From Acidipropionibacterium thoenii DSM 20276 (GTDB lineage Bacteria; Actinomycetota; Actinomycetes; Propionibacteriales; Propionibacteriaceae): a stretch of DNA of 64,000 nt. The notes beneath the pieces are model-generated. The model was not told where the DNA came from and ran no database searches. It saw nothing but the letters and a program-made list of their open reading frames with translations. The number at the start of each line of letters is the position of its first letter. The stretch's first letter is position 1. Location of the stretch: the NCBI RefSeq assembly GCF_000423445.1, contig NZ_KE384018.1, positions 390,964 to 454,963 of the forward strand, in the 5' to 3' direction. The position numbers and the translations under genes were made by a program. Of this stretch, positions 24,666-34,379 are shown one piece after another.

Positions 24666-25409
24666 GTGAGTGATTCTTCATCCAAGTCCCGTGTCGACGG
24701 TCGTGAGCTGGACCAGCTGCGCCCGGTCACCATCAAGCGTTCCTGGCTCTCCCAGGCCGAGGGGTCGGTGCTGGTGAGCTTCGGGCGCACCACCGTGCTG
24801 TGCAATGCCTCGGTCACCGAGGGGGTGCCCCGCTGGCGCCAGGGATCGGGTCTGGGCTGGGTCACCGCCGAGTACGAGATGCTGCCCCGGGCCACCGACA
24901 CCCGCAGCCAGCGGGAGTCCCGCAAGGGCCGGATCGGTGGGCGCACCCATGAGATCTCCCGGCTGGTCGGGCGGTCGCTGAGGGCCGTCGTCGACTACCG
25001 GGCGCTGGGGGAGAACACCATCGTGCTGGACTGCGACGTCCTGCAGGCCGACGGCGGCACCCGCACGGCGTCGATCACCGGCGCCTTCGTGGCGCTGTGG
25101 GATGCGGTGGCCTGGCTCCGCGAGCGGGGCTCGCTGGCCGGTGAGCCGCTCACCGGTTCGGTGCAGGCGATCAGCGCCGGACTGGTCGGCGGGGTCCCGA
25201 TGCTGGACCTGGCCTACGAGGAGGACTCCAGGGCCGACACCGACATGAACATCGTGATGTCGGGCTCGGGAGACTTCATCGAGGTCCAGGGCACCGCCGA
25301 GGGTCAGCCCTTCAATCGGGCGCTTCTCGGCGATCTGCTGGATCTGGGCACCAAGGGATGCGCCGAGCTCAAGGCCGCTCAGCAGGAGGCGCTGGGGGTC
25401 CAGCTGTGA
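24666..25409 (+). CDS. rph: Ribonuclease PH
   Basis: The product has 247 residues. It trims tRNA 3' ends by phosphorolysis. [33 protein letters not shown], the [25 protein letters not shown] active-site stretch, and [24 protein letters not shown] fit RNase PH closely. The GTG start is set by the -10 at 24653. The stop overlaps the rdgB start as GTGA, so the pair is coupled. Confidence 0.95.
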   Translation: MSDSSSKSRVDGRELDQLRPVTIKRSWLSQAEGSVLVSFGRTTVLCNASVTEGVPRWRQGSGLGWVTAEYEMLPRATDTRSQRESRKGRIGGRTHEISRLVGRSLRAVVDYRALGENTIVLDCDVLQADGGTRTASITGAFVALWDAVAWLRERGSLAGEPLTGSVQAISAGLVGGVPMLDLAYEEDSRADTDMNIVMSGSGDFIEVQGTAEGQPFNRALLGDLLDLGTKGCAELKAAQQEALGVQL

Positions 25410-26059
25410 GCACCCGTCACAGCGACCAGGTGGTGCTGGCCTCCCACAACAAGGCCAAACTCGTCGAGCTGAGGCGCACCTTCCAGGCGGCCGGTTCCGA
25501 TGTGCAGGTGCTGGCCCTGGCCGATGTGGCGGTCTACCCGCCGCCGGCCGAGACCGGCAGCAGCTTCGTCGAGAACGCTCTCATCAAGGCCCGCACCGCC
25601 GCGGCGCGCACCGGCCTGCCGGCCCTGGCCGACGACTCCGGGATCCAGGTCGACGCCCTCAACAAGATGCCCGGCATCCGTTCGGCCCGCTGGTCTGGCC
25701 CGGCGGCCACCGACGCCGCCAACCTGCAGCTGCTGCTGGACCAGACCTTCGACCTGTCGGAGGAGCGCAGCACCGCCCGGTTCGTCTGCGCGATGGCCTT
25801 CGTGGATTCCGATGGCACCGAGATCACCGAGACCGCCACCATGGAGGGCCACATCATCCACCAGGCCCGTGGCGACAACGGGTTCGGCTATGACCCGATG
25901 TTCGTCCCCGGCGAGCAGGACGGCGATCTCACCAGCGCCGAGATGAGTTCGGCGGCCAAGGACGCCATCAGCCATCGCGGCAAGGCGGTGCGGGCCATCG
26001 TGCCGGCCATCCTCGGTCACCTGGAGGCCAGGGACCGGGCCGAGGCGGAGGAGGGCTGA
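25406..26059 (+). CDS. rdgB: XTP/dITP pyrophosphatase (RdgB/HAM1 family)
   Basis: The product has 217 residues. It removes non-canonical purine triphosphates from the nucleotide pool. [34 protein letters not shown], and [12 protein letters not shown] are the HAM1 motifs. The GTG start lies inside the rph stop. It is followed by thyA after 1 bp. Confidence 0.94.
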   Translation: MSTRHSDQVVLASHNKAKLVELRRTFQAAGSDVQVLALADVAVYPPPAETGSSFVENALIKARTAAARTGLPALADDSGIQVDALNKMPGIRSARWSGPAATDAANLQLLLDQTFDLSEERSTARFVCAMAFVDSDGTEITETATMEGHIIHQARGDNGFGYDPMFVPGEQDGDLTSAEMSSAAKDAISHRGKAVRAIVPAILGHLEARDRAEAEEG

Positions 26060-26060
26060 G

Positions 26061-26873
26061 ATGCAGCAGTACCTGGACCTGCTGCGCCGGATCCTCGATG
26101 AGGGGGCCCGGCGACAGGACCGCACCGGCACCGGCACGTTGAGCGTCTTCGGCCACCAGATGCGCTTCGACCTGCGGGCGGGGTTCCCCCTGGTGACCAC
26201 CAAGAGGATCTACACCCGGGCGGTCTTCGGGGAGCTGCTGTGGTTCCTGCGCGGGGACACCAATATCGGCTGGTTGCACGACAACAACATCCACATCTGG
26301 GACGAGTGGGCCGATGAGAAGGGCGACCTGGGGCCGATCTACGGCCACCAGTGGCGCTCCTGGCCCGATCCCGAGGGTGGCACCATCGACCAGATCGCCA
26401 GGGTCATCGAGCAGATCCGGACCAACCCGTGGTCCCGGCGTCACATCGTCAGCGCCTGGAACCCGGCCGAGGTCGACCAGATGGCCCTGCCACCCTGCCA
26501 CACGATGTTCCAGTTCTACGTCACCGCCGGGGAGTCCGGGCAGCCGGAATGGCTGTCCTGCCAGCTCTACCAGCGCAGCGGCGACACCTTCCTGGGGGTG
26601 CCCTTCAATATCGCCTCCTACGCCCTGCTCACCCATCTGGTGGCCCAGCTCACCGGGCTGAGACCGCTGGAGTTCGTCCACACCCTGGGCGATGCGCACA
26701 TCTACCTCAACCATCTCGATCAGGTGCACGAGCAGCTGTCGCGGACTCCCCGGCCGCTGCCCAGGCTGGTGCTGAACCCCGACATCGGCTCCATCGACTC
26801 CGTCGAGCTGTCCGACATCGCGGTGGCGGACTACCACCCCTATCCGGCCATCAAGGCCCCGATCGCGGTGTGA
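26061..26873 (+). CDS. thyA: Thymidylate synthase
   Basis: The product has 270 residues, normal length. It methylates dUMP with methylene-THF. [22 protein letters not shown], the [29 protein letters not shown] stretch with catalytic Cys, [18 protein letters not shown], and the dUMP-binding [10 protein letters not shown] are present. It makes dihydrofolate, which the FolA encoded next recycles. Confidence 0.96.
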   Translation: MQQYLDLLRRILDEGARRQDRTGTGTLSVFGHQMRFDLRAGFPLVTTKRIYTRAVFGELLWFLRGDTNIGWLHDNNIHIWDEWADEKGDLGPIYGHQWRSWPDPEGGTIDQIARVIEQIRTNPWSRRHIVSAWNPAEVDQMALPPCHTMFQFYVTAGESGQPEWLSCQLYQRSGDTFLGVPFNIASYALLTHLVAQLTGLRPLEFVHTLGDAHIYLNHLDQVHEQLSRTPRPLPRLVLNPDIGSIDSVELSDIAVADYHPYPAIKAPIAV

Positions 26874-26890
26874 GGACGAATGGGGCAGCA

Positions 26891-27388
26891 ATGCAGGTGA
26901 TCGCCATCGCCGCGGTGGCCGAGGACCGCACGATCGGGTCGGGCCAGGACATGCTGTGGCACCTTCCCGAGGACTTCCGCCGGTTCAAGGCGGTCACGAT
27001 GGGCCACACCCTGGTGTTCGGGAGGAGGACCTTCGAGCAGATCGGGAGGCTTCCGGGACGCAGCCTCATCGTGTGCACTCGTGACCGGTCCTGGTCGGCC
27101 GAAGGGGTGGAGGTCGCCCACTCGGTGCCCCAGGCCATCGGGATGGCGCGACGGGCCGGTGAGCAGATCTGCTTCATCGCCGGCGGTGCGCAGATCTACG
27201 CCCAGGCCCTGGAGCTGTGCACCGGGCTGGACATCACCGAGGTCCATCTGCGCCCCGCGGGTGCGGCCCGGTTCCCCGAGATCTCCCCCGAGCGCTGGCG
27301 GGAGGTCTCCCGGGAACCTCGCCAGGGCTTCGACTTCGTGGCGTACCTGCCGGTCGCTGGCCCCTCCGAGAGCACCGGCGAGGGCTGA
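26891..27388 (+). CDS. folA: Dihydrofolate reductase
   Basis: The product has 165 residues. It reduces dihydrofolate with NADPH, in series with ThyA. IAAVAEDRTIGSGQDMLWHLPEDFRRFK holds the active-site Trp and acidic residue, MGHTLVFGRRTFEQIG and FIAGGAQIYAQAL are the cofactor regions. ATG 26891 is listed; GTG at 26870, overlapping the thyA stop, would add seven residues. It is followed by dinB after 3 bp. Confidence 0.95.
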   Translation: MQVIAIAAVAEDRTIGSGQDMLWHLPEDFRRFKAVTMGHTLVFGRRTFEQIGRLPGRSLIVCTRDRSWSAEGVEVAHSVPQAIGMARRAGEQICFIAGGAQIYAQALELCTGLDITEVHLRPAGAARFPEISPERWREVSREPRQGFDFVAYLPVAGPSESTGEG

Positions 27389-27391
27389 GGA

Positions 27392-28843
27392 ATGAGGGCC
27401 CGGGCCTCGGTGCTGCACCTGGACATGGACGCCTTCTTCGCCTCGGTGGAGCAGCGCGACAAGCCCTCGCTGGCCACCAAGGCGGTGATCGTGGGGGGCA
27501 CCGGCGGGCGCGGGGTGGTCTCCACCGCCTCCTACCAGGCGCGGGCGCTGGGGGTGCACTCGGCGATGTCGAGTGCCCAGGCCCGTCAGCTGGCCCCCCA
27601 CGCCGCCTTCCTGTCAGGCCGTTTCGACGCCTACCGGGAGTCCAGCCGGGTGGTGATGGCGGCACTGCACGAGATCTCCGGACTGGTCGAGCCGCTCAGC
27701 CTCGACGAGGCCTTCGTCGACCTGGAATGCGCCTCGGTCGACGTCGCCGATCCTGCTCGGCTCACCGCCCTGGCACGCGATCTGCGCGCCGAGATCGCCG
27801 AGCGCACCGAGGGGCTCAGCTGCTCGGTGGGAATCGGCTCGAGCAAGTTCATGGCCAAGGTCGCCTCCGAGATGGCCAAGCCCGGACGGGGCCACCAGGA
27901 CCAGGTGGTCCTGGTGGCCCCCGGCTCGGAGGCCGATGTGATCGGCCCGCTGCCGGTGCGGGCGATCCCGGGAGTCGGCCCGGTCGCCGCTGCACGGCTG
28001 GACAAGCTGGGGATGAGAAGGGTCATCGACATCCGTCGGGCCTCCCGTCAGGAGCTGGTGCGTGAGCTGGGCCAGGCCTGGGGGAGCAGCCTGGCCGACC
28101 TGTCGAGAGCCCAGGACGACCGGCCGGTGGTCTCGGCCAGGCAGGCCAAGTCGATCTCGGTGGAGGACACCTTCGAGCACGACCTCACCGATCGGGCCGA
28201 GTGCGCCGAGGTGATCGACCGCGACGTCGAGCTGGTGTGTGCCCGGCTGCGACGCTCGGGACATTTCGCCCGGACCGTGACCCTCAAGGCCAAGATGGCC
28301 GACTTCACCATCTGGTCGCGGTCGGTGACCTCGACCGGTGCCACCGACTCGGTGGAGCGGGTGCGCCGGATGGCCCATCAGCTGTTGGACTGCCTCGACC
28401 TGCGCGAGGGGGTCCGGCTGCTCGGGTTAGGACTGGCGAACTTCACCACCGCGGCCCAGGAGGAACTCTTCGCGGTCGACGAGGAGGGGATGCTGGTGAC
28501 AGATGGGCAGGGATCCCCGGTGGTGCAGGACGCCGGGATCCAGGTCCTCGGCGGGCCCGCCGAGGGGCCCTTCGGCCGGCGAAGCTCGATGGACGACCGG
28601 ACCGGTGAACGCCGGTGGCGCCCAGGAGCCGACGTCGAGCACTCCCGGTGGGGACGCGGCTGGGTGTGGGGTTCGGGCCACGGGGTGGTGACGGTCCGCT
28701 TCGAGTACCGGGGATCCCCGATCGGCCGGGTCCGCTCGATGCCGACCGATGACCCGGCGCTCAGCCCGGCCGAGCCGCTGCCGCTGAAGCTCACTCAGCT
28801 CTCCTCGAAGGCCTCCGGGGGAGGGCAGGAGCACACCAGGTGA
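27392..28843 (+). CDS. dinB: DNA polymerase IV (Y family) with a C-terminal Tudor-like domain
   Basis: The product has 483 residues. [12 protein letters not shown] at the start, [20 protein letters not shown] and [21 protein letters not shown] mark the Y-family palm; helix-hairpin-helix and little-finger regions follow to about residue 370. An extra part, about 410-465, reads [16 protein letters not shown] then GVVTVRFE, like the Tudor-type fold at the end of PcrA/UvrD. The usual length is about 350-400. The last 49 bp overlap the convergent gcvP. Confidence 0.92.
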   Translation: MRARASVLHLDMDAFFASVEQRDKPSLATKAVIVGGTGGRGVVSTASYQARALGVHSAMSSAQARQLAPHAAFLSGRFDAYRESSRVVMAALHEISGLVEPLSLDEAFVDLECASVDVADPARLTALARDLRAEIAERTEGLSCSVGIGSSKFMAKVASEMAKPGRGHQDQVVLVAPGSEADVIGPLPVRAIPGVGPVAAARLDKLGMRRVIDIRRASRQELVRELGQAWGSSLADLSRAQDDRPVVSARQAKSISVEDTFEHDLTDRAECAEVIDRDVELVCARLRRSGHFARTVTLKAKMADFTIWSRSVTSTGATDSVERVRRMAHQLLDCLDLREGVRLLGLGLANFTTAAQEELFAVDEEGMLVTDGQGSPVVQDAGIQVLGGPAEGPFGRRSSMDDRTGERRWRPGADVEHSRWGRGWVWGSGHGVVTVRFEYRGSPIGRVRSMPTDDPALSPAEPLPLKLTQLSSKASGGGQEHTR

Positions 28844-31749
28844 CGGTCCCCGAAGGCGTTGTCGATCCGCCCCACCGGCGGCCAGTACTTCGCCTGGATC
28901 CGGGTCACCGGGTTCATCTGGTGGTCGGTGGCCGCAGCACCGGAGGTCTCGGTCGCCGGATAGCCGGCAAGTCGGCGGGAGTACGAGTGCTGCCAGCGCT
29001 CGGCCACCAGCCGGTAGGCCGGATGGGGAGCGTTGACCAGCGGATTGTCGTCGGCCGGCCAGTCCCCGGCGGCGACCCTGCGGGCCTCCGCGACGATCGC
29101 CAGCATGGCGTCGGCGAACCGGTCCAGCTCTGCCAGATCCTCCGACTCGGTCGGCTCCACCATCAGGGTCCCGGCCACCGGGAAGGACATCGTCGGGGCG
29201 TGGAAGCCGTAGTCGATGAGTCTCTTGGCGACATCGTCCACGCTGATCCCGGTCTCATGACTGAGCGGCCGCAGATCCAGCACGCACTCGTGAGCGACCA
29301 GCCCGTTCGCACCGGTGTAGAGCACCGGGATGGTGGCCTGCAGGCGTCTGGCCAGGTAGTTGGCGTTGAGCACAGCCTGTCCGGTCGCCTCCCGCAGCCC
29401 CGCCAGGCCCATCATCCGGATGTAGGCCCAGGAGATCGGCAGTACCGAGGCCGAACCGAAGGGGGCTGCGGCCACCGGAGCACCGCAGTGCCTCACCGAT
29501 CCACCACCGGGAACCTGGTGCTCGGCCACCGGGCTCTGCGGGTGGCCGGGAAGATAACGCGCCAGATGCGCCTTGGCCGCCACCGGCCCCACCCCGGGAC
29601 CGCCACCACCGTGCGGGATCGCGAAGGTCTTGTGCAGATTCAGGTGGGAGATGTCGCCACCGATCTCGCCAGGTCGGGCGACCCCCACCAGGGCGTTGAG
29701 ATTGGCCCCGTCGATGTAGACCTGACCGCCGGCGTCATGGACCATCCGACAGACCCGGCGCACCTGCGTCTCGTAGACCCCGTGGGTCGAGGGGTAGGTC
29801 AGCATGATAGCCGCCAGCTGCCCGCTGCTGGCGGCGATCCTGGCCGCCAGATCCGACAGGTCGATATTGCCCTGGTCGTCGGAGGCCACCACCACGACCT
29901 TCAGTCCCGCCAGGGCCGCCGAGGCGGCATTGGTGCCGTGCGCAGACGACGGCACCAGGCAGATCCGACGCTGGTCCTCACCGCGGTCGTGGTGGTAGCC
30001 GCGGATCGCCGCCAGCCCGGCGTACTCCCCCTGGGAACCGGCATTGGGTTGCAGGCTGACGGTGTCGTATCCGGTCAGCTCGGCCAGCCAGGTCTCCAGG
30101 TCGCGGATCAACGACAGCGTTCCGGCGGCGTCCTCGGCGGGAGCGAAGGGGTGCAGATCGGCGAACTCCGGCCAGCTCACCGCCTCCATCTCGGCGGCCG
30201 CGTTGAGCTTCATGGTGCACGACCCCAGCGGGATCATGCCCCGGTCCAGGCCGTAGTCACGAGTGGCCAGCCGGTTGAGATAGCGCATGAAGGAGGTCTC
30301 CGAGCGGTAGCTGTTGAAGACCGGATGGCTGAGATACCCGCTGCTGCGGATCAGCCCGGCCGGCCACTCCCAGCCGGCGTCCGCTCCGGCCCCGGACTCC
30401 ACCTGCTGCCCGCCGAGCAGCTCGACCAGCCGACTGACGTCGGCATCGGTGACCGTCTCGTCCAGGCTCAAGCCGAGGGTGTCGGCGTCCAGCAGGGCCA
30501 GCGTGTAACCGGCCTGGCGGGCGCGCTCCCAGACCTGCTGGGCACGCCCGGGCAGCTGGATCCTCAGGGTGTCGAAGAACGGCGCGGATGCCATCTCGAG
30601 GCCGACCGCCGCCAGCGACTCGGCCAGCGACACCGTCTGGTCGTGCACCCGGGCCGCGATCCGGCGGATCCCGTCTGGTCCGTGCCAGACGGCGTACATC
30701 GCCGCCATCACCGCCAGCAGCACCTGGGCGGTGCAGATATTCGAGGTCGCCCTCTCCCGTCGGATGTGCTGCTCGCGGGTCTGCAGGGCCAGCCGGTAGG
30801 CCGGCACACCGTCGGCGTCCCTCGACATCCCGACCAGTCGGCCGGGGATCTGGCGCTCCAGGCCCTTGCGCACCGACATGTACCCGGCGTGCGGGCCGCC
30901 GTATCCCATCGGGACGCCGAACCGCTGGGTCGACCCGACGGCGACGTCGGCCCCCAGCTCGGCTGGGGCCGTGAGCAGTGCCAGCGCCAGGATGTCGCAG
31001 TCCGCCACCGCGATCCCGCCGACCTCGTGGACGGCTGCGAACACCTCGCTGGGGTCCCAGACCCGCCCCTCGGCATCCGGGTACCCGACCAAGAGGCCGA
31101 AACAGCCGGCCTCGACCGCCGGACGCCATGACTGCGGGTCGATCGGGTCGACCTCCACCAGCTCGACCCCCAGGGCCTCGGCCCGGCCCGCCACCACAGC
31201 CCGGACCTGGGGCAGCACCGCCCTTGCGATGAGGAACCGGGAGGTCTTGGACCGTGAGGCCCGGCGCGCCAGCAGCATCCCCTCGGCGGCCGCGCTCGCC
31301 TCGTCCAGCAGGGATGAGTTGGCCACCGGCAGTCCGGTGAGATCCTCCACCATCTGCTGGAAGGTGATCAGTGCCTCCAACCGGCCCTGGGAGATCTCCG
31401 GTTGATAGGGGGTGTAGGCGGTGTACCAGGACGGGTTCTCGAAGACATTGCGCCGGATCACCGCGGGGGTGAGGGTGCCGTGGAACCCCTGCCCGATCAG
31501 GGCATGGCTGACCCGGTTGCGGCCGGCGATCTCGGCCAGCTCCCGGCGGACGGCCGCCTCATCGGCGGCCGGTGGAAGATCCGGGACCTGGACCCTGGTG
31601 AGGATGTCGGCCGGGGCGGCCAGCCGGATCAGCTCATCGAGGCTCTCGGCTCCCAGGCTGGCGAGCATTCGGGCCCGGCCCTGGTCGACGGTTCCCAGAT
31701 GGCGGGCGGCGAAGGTCCCGGTCTGATCCGACGGGCGGATGCTGGGCAT
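28795..31749 (-). CDS. gcvP: Glycine dehydrogenase (decarboxylating), P protein
   Basis: The product has 984 residues, normal for the single-chain form. It decarboxylates glycine and passes the aminomethyl group to Gcv[10 protein letters not shown] at the start, [47 protein letters not shown], the PLP-lysine stretch [21 protein letters not shown], and the C-terminal [22 protein letters not shown] are seen. ATG 31749 follows AAAGG by six bases. It is last in a gcvT-gcvH-gcvP operon and overlaps dinB. Confidence 0.96.
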   Translation of the reverse strand: MPSIRPSDQTGTFAARHLGTVDQGRARMLASLGAESLDELIRLAAPADILTRVQVPDLPPAADEAAVRRELAEIAGRNRVSHALIGQGFHGTLTPAVIRRNVFENPSWYTAYTPYQPEISQGRLEALITFQQMVEDLTGLPVANSSLLDEASAAAEGMLLARRASRSKTSRFLIARAVLPQVRAVVAGRAEALGVELVEVDPIDPQSWRPAVEAGCFGLLVGYPDAEGRVWDPSEVFAAVHEVGGIAVADCDILALALLTAPAELGADVAVGSTQRFGVPMGYGGPHAGYMSVRKGLERQIPGRLVGMSRDADGVPAYRLALQTREQHIRRERATSNICTAQVLLAVMAAMYAVWHGPDGIRRIAARVHDQTVSLAESLAAVGLEMASAPFFDTLRIQLPGRAQQVWERARQAGYTLALLDADTLGLSLDETVTDADVSRLVELLGGQQVESGAGADAGWEWPAGLIRSSGYLSHPVFNSYRSETSFMRYLNRLATRDYGLDRGMIPLGSCTMKLNAAAEMEAVSWPEFADLHPFAPAEDAAGTLSLIRDLETWLAELTGYDTVSLQPNAGSQGEYAGLAAIRGYHHDRGEDQRRICLVPSSAHGTNAASAALAGLKVVVVASDDQGNIDLSDLAARIAASSGQLAAIMLTYPSTHGVYETQVRRVCRMVHDAGGQVYIDGANLNALVGVARPGEIGGDISHLNLHKTFAIPHGGGGPGVGPVAAKAHLARYLPGHPQSPVAEHQVPGGGSVRHCGAPVAAAPFGSASVLPISWAYIRMMGLAGLREATGQAVLNANYLARRLQATIPVLYTGANGLVAHECVLDLRPLSHETGISVDDVAKRLIDYGFHAPTMSFPVAGTLMVEPTESEDLAELDRFADAMLAIVAEARRVAAGDWPADDNPLVNAPHPAYRLVAERWQHSYSRRLAGYPATETSGAAATDHQMNPVTRIQAKYWPPVGRIDNAFGDRHLVCSCPPPEAFEES

Positions 31750-31799
31750 GGACATCCTTTCGGGAGGGTGCGGTGGCGGGTGGTCGTCGGTCGAGGTGT

Positions 31800-32174
31800 T
31801 CAGTCCTCGATGAGAGCCAGGTACTGCTGGCGGCTGAGCAGACCGGTCGGATCCTGTGCCGGCTTGATCCTGAACAGCCATCCCTGGCCGAAGGGGTCGG
31901 TGTTGACCAGCTCCGGGGAGTCCTCCAGCGCCTCATTGATCTCGGTCACCGTGCCGCTCACCGGGCAGAACAGATCAGAGACCGACTTGGTCGACTCGAC
32001 CTCGCCGGCGACACCGCCGGCCGCCAGCTCCGATCCCACCTCGGGCAGTTGGACGAAGACGACATCGCCCAGTTCCTGGGTGGCGAAGTCGGTGATTCCC
32101 ACCGTGGCGACTCCTGCGTCATCGGTGGCGAGCCACTCGTGCTCGGCGGTGTAGAGAAGGTCCTCGACGATCAT
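31800..32174 (-). CDS. gcvH: Glycine cleavage system H protein
   Basis: The product has 124 residues. It carries the lipoyl arm between GcvP, GcvT and the L protein. The lipoyl lysine is in [20 protein letters not shown] and [22 protein letters not shown] are conserved. The ATG follows an AGGAGACGC site. It lies 50 bp before gcvP and 47 bp after gcvT. Confidence 0.96.
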   Translation of the reverse strand: MIVEDLLYTAEHEWLATDDAGVATVGITDFATQELGDVVFVQLPEVGSELAAGGVAGEVESTKSVSDLFCPVSGTVTEINEALEDSPELVNTDPFGQGWLFRIKPAQDPTGLLSRQQYLALIED

Positions 32175-32221
32175 GGTGCGTCTCCTGACGTGGTTGAGGG
32201 GTGGGAGCTTGCTGACGGAGC

Positions 32222-33340
32222 TCAGGATCGAGCGTAGAAGGGCAGTGTCACGACGGTGAACGGCAGGGTGGTGCCCCGGACGTCGACGCCCAGCCGGGTG
32301 CCGGGTTCGGCCGATCCGGGTTGGAGATAGGCCATCGCCACCGGGTGGCCGAGGGTGGGGGAGAGCGCCCCCGAGGTGATCTGGCCGACCGGGACCCCGG
32401 AGGCGTCGAGCACCCGGTATCCGGCCCTGGCGGCGCGGCGCCCCTCGCCGGCCAGCCCGACCAGCACCGGATCGGCAGAACCGTCGCGACCCTCCAGGGC
32501 GGCCCGCCCGACGAAGTCATCGGCTGCGGCGAAGGAGACGACGCGGCCCAGACCCGCCTGGGAGGGCTTGGTGGAGGCCGTCAGCTCATGGCCGTAGAGG
32601 GGCATCCCGGCCTCCAACCGCAGGGTGTCACGGCAGGCCAGCCCGCAGGGGGTCAACCGGACGGCGCTGGTCAGGCGCAGCGCCCGCCACAGCCGTGCCG
32701 CCGAGCTGGCAGGGATGTAGAGCTCGAAGCCGTCCTCCCCGGTGTAACCGGTCCGGGCGACACCGATCGGCTCCCCCTCGAAGGTCCCGCTGCAGCACCG
32801 GTAGTAGCCCAGCGAGGAGATCTCATCGGCGCCGAGGTCGGCGGCAGTCAGGGTCGCTGTGACGACGGCAGCCGCGTCGGGGCCCTGGACCGCGATGAGC
32901 GCGGTCTGTGCGGACTCGTCGATCACCTCCGCGTCGAACCCCTGGGCCCGTGCGGTCAGCTCGGCCAGATCGACCGCTGTGTTGGCGGCGTTGACCACCG
33001 CCAGGAAATCCCCGCCCGGCAGGTGGTAGACGACCAGGTCGTCGATGATTCCGCCGTCCCGATTGAGCAGCAGGGTGTACCTGGCGCGTCCCGATGGAAG
33101 CACCGAGAACCGTCCCGACAGCGCATGATCCAGGGCGGCACCGGCCTGCGGCCCGCGAATCCGGATCTCTCCCATGTGCGACAGATCGAAGATCCCGGCA
33201 GTGCTGCGCACCGCCCGGTGCTCGTCGAGCTCCGAGCTGTAGCGCACCGGCATCCGCCAGCCTGCGAAGTCGGTGAAGGTGGCCCCGAGCTCCTCGTGCA
33301 CCGGCTCCAGCGGTGAGTGCTGACAGTTCTCATCGGTCAT
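32222..33340 (-). CDS. gcvT: Aminomethyltransferase, T protein
   Basis: The product has 372 residues. It takes the methylene group from GcvH to tetrahydrofolate. [54 protein letters not shown] and [22 protein letters not shown] are typical GcvT segments. ATG 33340 has GAGGGG upstream. It leads the operon. The 256 bp before it (33341-33596) show a CATACT -10 candidate at 33384-33379 but no structure I can call a glycine riboswitch. Confidence 0.95.
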   Translation of the reverse strand: MTDENCQHSPLEPVHEELGATFTDFAGWRMPVRYSSELDEHRAVRSTAGIFDLSHMGEIRIRGPQAGAALDHALSGRFSVLPSGRARYTLLLNRDGGIIDDLVVYHLPGGDFLAVVNAANTAVDLAELTARAQGFDAEVIDESAQTALIAVQGPDAAAVVTATLTAADLGADEISSLGYYRCCSGTFEGEPIGVARTGYTGEDGFELYIPASSAARLWRALRLTSAVRLTPCGLACRDTLRLEAGMPLYGHELTASTKPSQAGLGRVVSFAAADDFVGRAALEGRDGSADPVLVGLAGEGRRAARAGYRVLDASGVPVGQITSGALSPTLGHPVAMAYLQPGSAEPGTRLGVDVRGTTLPFTVVTLPFYARS

Positions 33341-33505
33341 GGCTGGGCCCCTCTGGCTCAAGGCGGGTTTCACGAGGAAGTATGGCACTGTTGGCCAGCC
33401 GTCATCCCGGTTCTGGTTTATGATGGGAACAGCTGTTGACGGCAATGACGCCGAGCCTGCCGGACGGGGTCTCCCCGGGGAGCCTGATCCGTTTCGTCGC
33501 GGACC

Positions 33506-33534
33506 TTGACCGACCTACACTTGGCCCATACGAC
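33506..33534 (+). promoter_or_regulatory. Possible promoter of the DUF3040 gene
   Basis: TTGACC at 33506-33511 and TACGAC at 33529-33534 are 17 bp apart. The -35 is good and the -10 weak. A second candidate -10 (TACACT) lies at 33515. The region also holds a TATGAT at 33419. Confidence 0.35.
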
Positions 33535-33596
33535 AACGTCCGTCAACCCTGGCTTCGCGATGGTGGCCCGGGACAGACTGATGAAGGAGGTGCGAC

Positions 33597-34013
33597 GTGC
33601 CACTCTCAGCAGAGGAGCAGCGGCGACTCGCGGAACTCGAGGAGTCACTGTCAGCCGAGGATCCTGGTTTCGCACGCACCTTCTCCCGGAACGCACCGCG
33701 GCCGAACAAGGCCGGCGGGAGTCGGCGCCGGCCGACCGTGCGGACGATCTGGTCGGTTCTCGGCATCGTCGCGGGGCTCGTCCTGCTGCTGGTCGGGATG
33801 GAGCTCGGTGCGGTCATCAACATCGTCGTGAGCATTCTGGGCTTCGTCGTGATGCTGGTCAGTGCGGTCGCCCTGATGAGCGGGCTGCAGCACCGCGGAA
33901 CGGTCAAGCCCGATGATCCCGGCAGGCACCGCGCACATCCGGCGGGCACCGGGCGCAGCTTCAGCCAGCGGATGGAGGAGCGCTGGCGTCGCCGCAGCGA
34001 CGGCCAGAGCTGA
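33597..34013 (+). CDS. DUF3040 family membrane protein
   Basis: The product has 138 residues. LSAEEQRRLAELEESLSAEDPGFARTF is the DUF3040 start; two membrane helices (about 50-68 and 72-93) follow, then a basic polar tail. GTG at 33597 lies six bases after a full AAGGAGG site (33584-33590), one of the strongest in the window. DUF3040 proteins have no known role. It is a lone gene between the gcv operon and the excalibur gene. Confidence 0.88.
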   Translation: MPLSAEEQRRLAELEESLSAEDPGFARTFSRNAPRPNKAGGSRRRPTVRTIWSVLGIVAGLVLLLVGMELGAVINIVVSILGFVVMLVSAVALMSGLQHRGTVKPDDPGRHRAHPAGTGRSFSQRMEERWRRRSDGQS

Positions 34014-34042
34014 TCCGAGCCTCCTCGACGGCGAGGATGCGA

Positions 34043-34048
34043 TAGCTT
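34043..34048 (+). promoter_or_regulatory. -10-like hexamer TAGCTT, leaderless promoter of the excalibur gene
   Basis: TAGCTT is followed by six bases and the ATG at 34055. A GATAGC overlaps it by two bases upstream, so the exact hexamer is uncertain. Confidence 0.35.
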
Positions 34049-34054
34049 TCGGCC

Positions 34055-34375
34055 ATGACATCCTCCCCGGCCGGTAGCGGCCGCACCATGACATCGGTCC
34101 TGATGGCTGCGGTGCTGATCGGCGCCTTCACCGGTATCTCCACCACCTCGGCCTCGGCGGCCGCCAAGGCTCCCTCCTGGACCAAGAACTGCAGCGCGGT
34201 CAACAAGAAGTACCCGCACGGCGTCGGCAAGGCGAAGGCCAGGGACAGGGTGCAGGGCAGGACGAAGAAGCGTCCTGTCACCAGCTTCAAGCGCTCCGAC
34301 GCGCTCTACAGCCAGGCGATGAAGTACAACAAGAGGCTGGACGCCGACAAGGACGGCATAGCCTGCGAGCGGTGA
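34055..34375 (+). CDS. Secreted excalibur calcium-binding domain protein
   Basis: The product has 106 residues. Residues 1-36 form a signal peptide (TMTSVLMAAVLIGAFTG..., ASA-A cleavage). The mature part is NCSAVNKKYPHGVGKAKARD followed by ALYSQAMKYNKRLDADKDGIACER, with the DxDxDGxxCE pattern of excalibur domains. Such domains often end surface nucleases or stand alone. The mature chain is very basic. It converges on the transglutaminase gene with a 4-bp gap. Confidence 0.88.
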   Translation: MTSSPAGSGRTMTSVLMAAVLIGAFTGISTTSASAAAKAPSWTKNCSAVNKKYPHGVGKAKARDRVQGRTKKRPVTSFKRSDALYSQAMKYNKRLDADKDGIACER

Positions 34376-34379
34376 TCCC

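Noticed and set aside
28840-31131. A 763-codon open frame on the plus strand opposite gcvP
   Set aside because: It is antisense to a clear gcvP, has low-complexity Arg/Gly/His-rich composition, and shows no family motif; typical for high-GC codon bias.
33428-33437. AACAGCTGTT as a LexA box
   Set aside because: The actinobacterial LexA box is a TCGAAC-type palindrome; this short palindrome does not fit.
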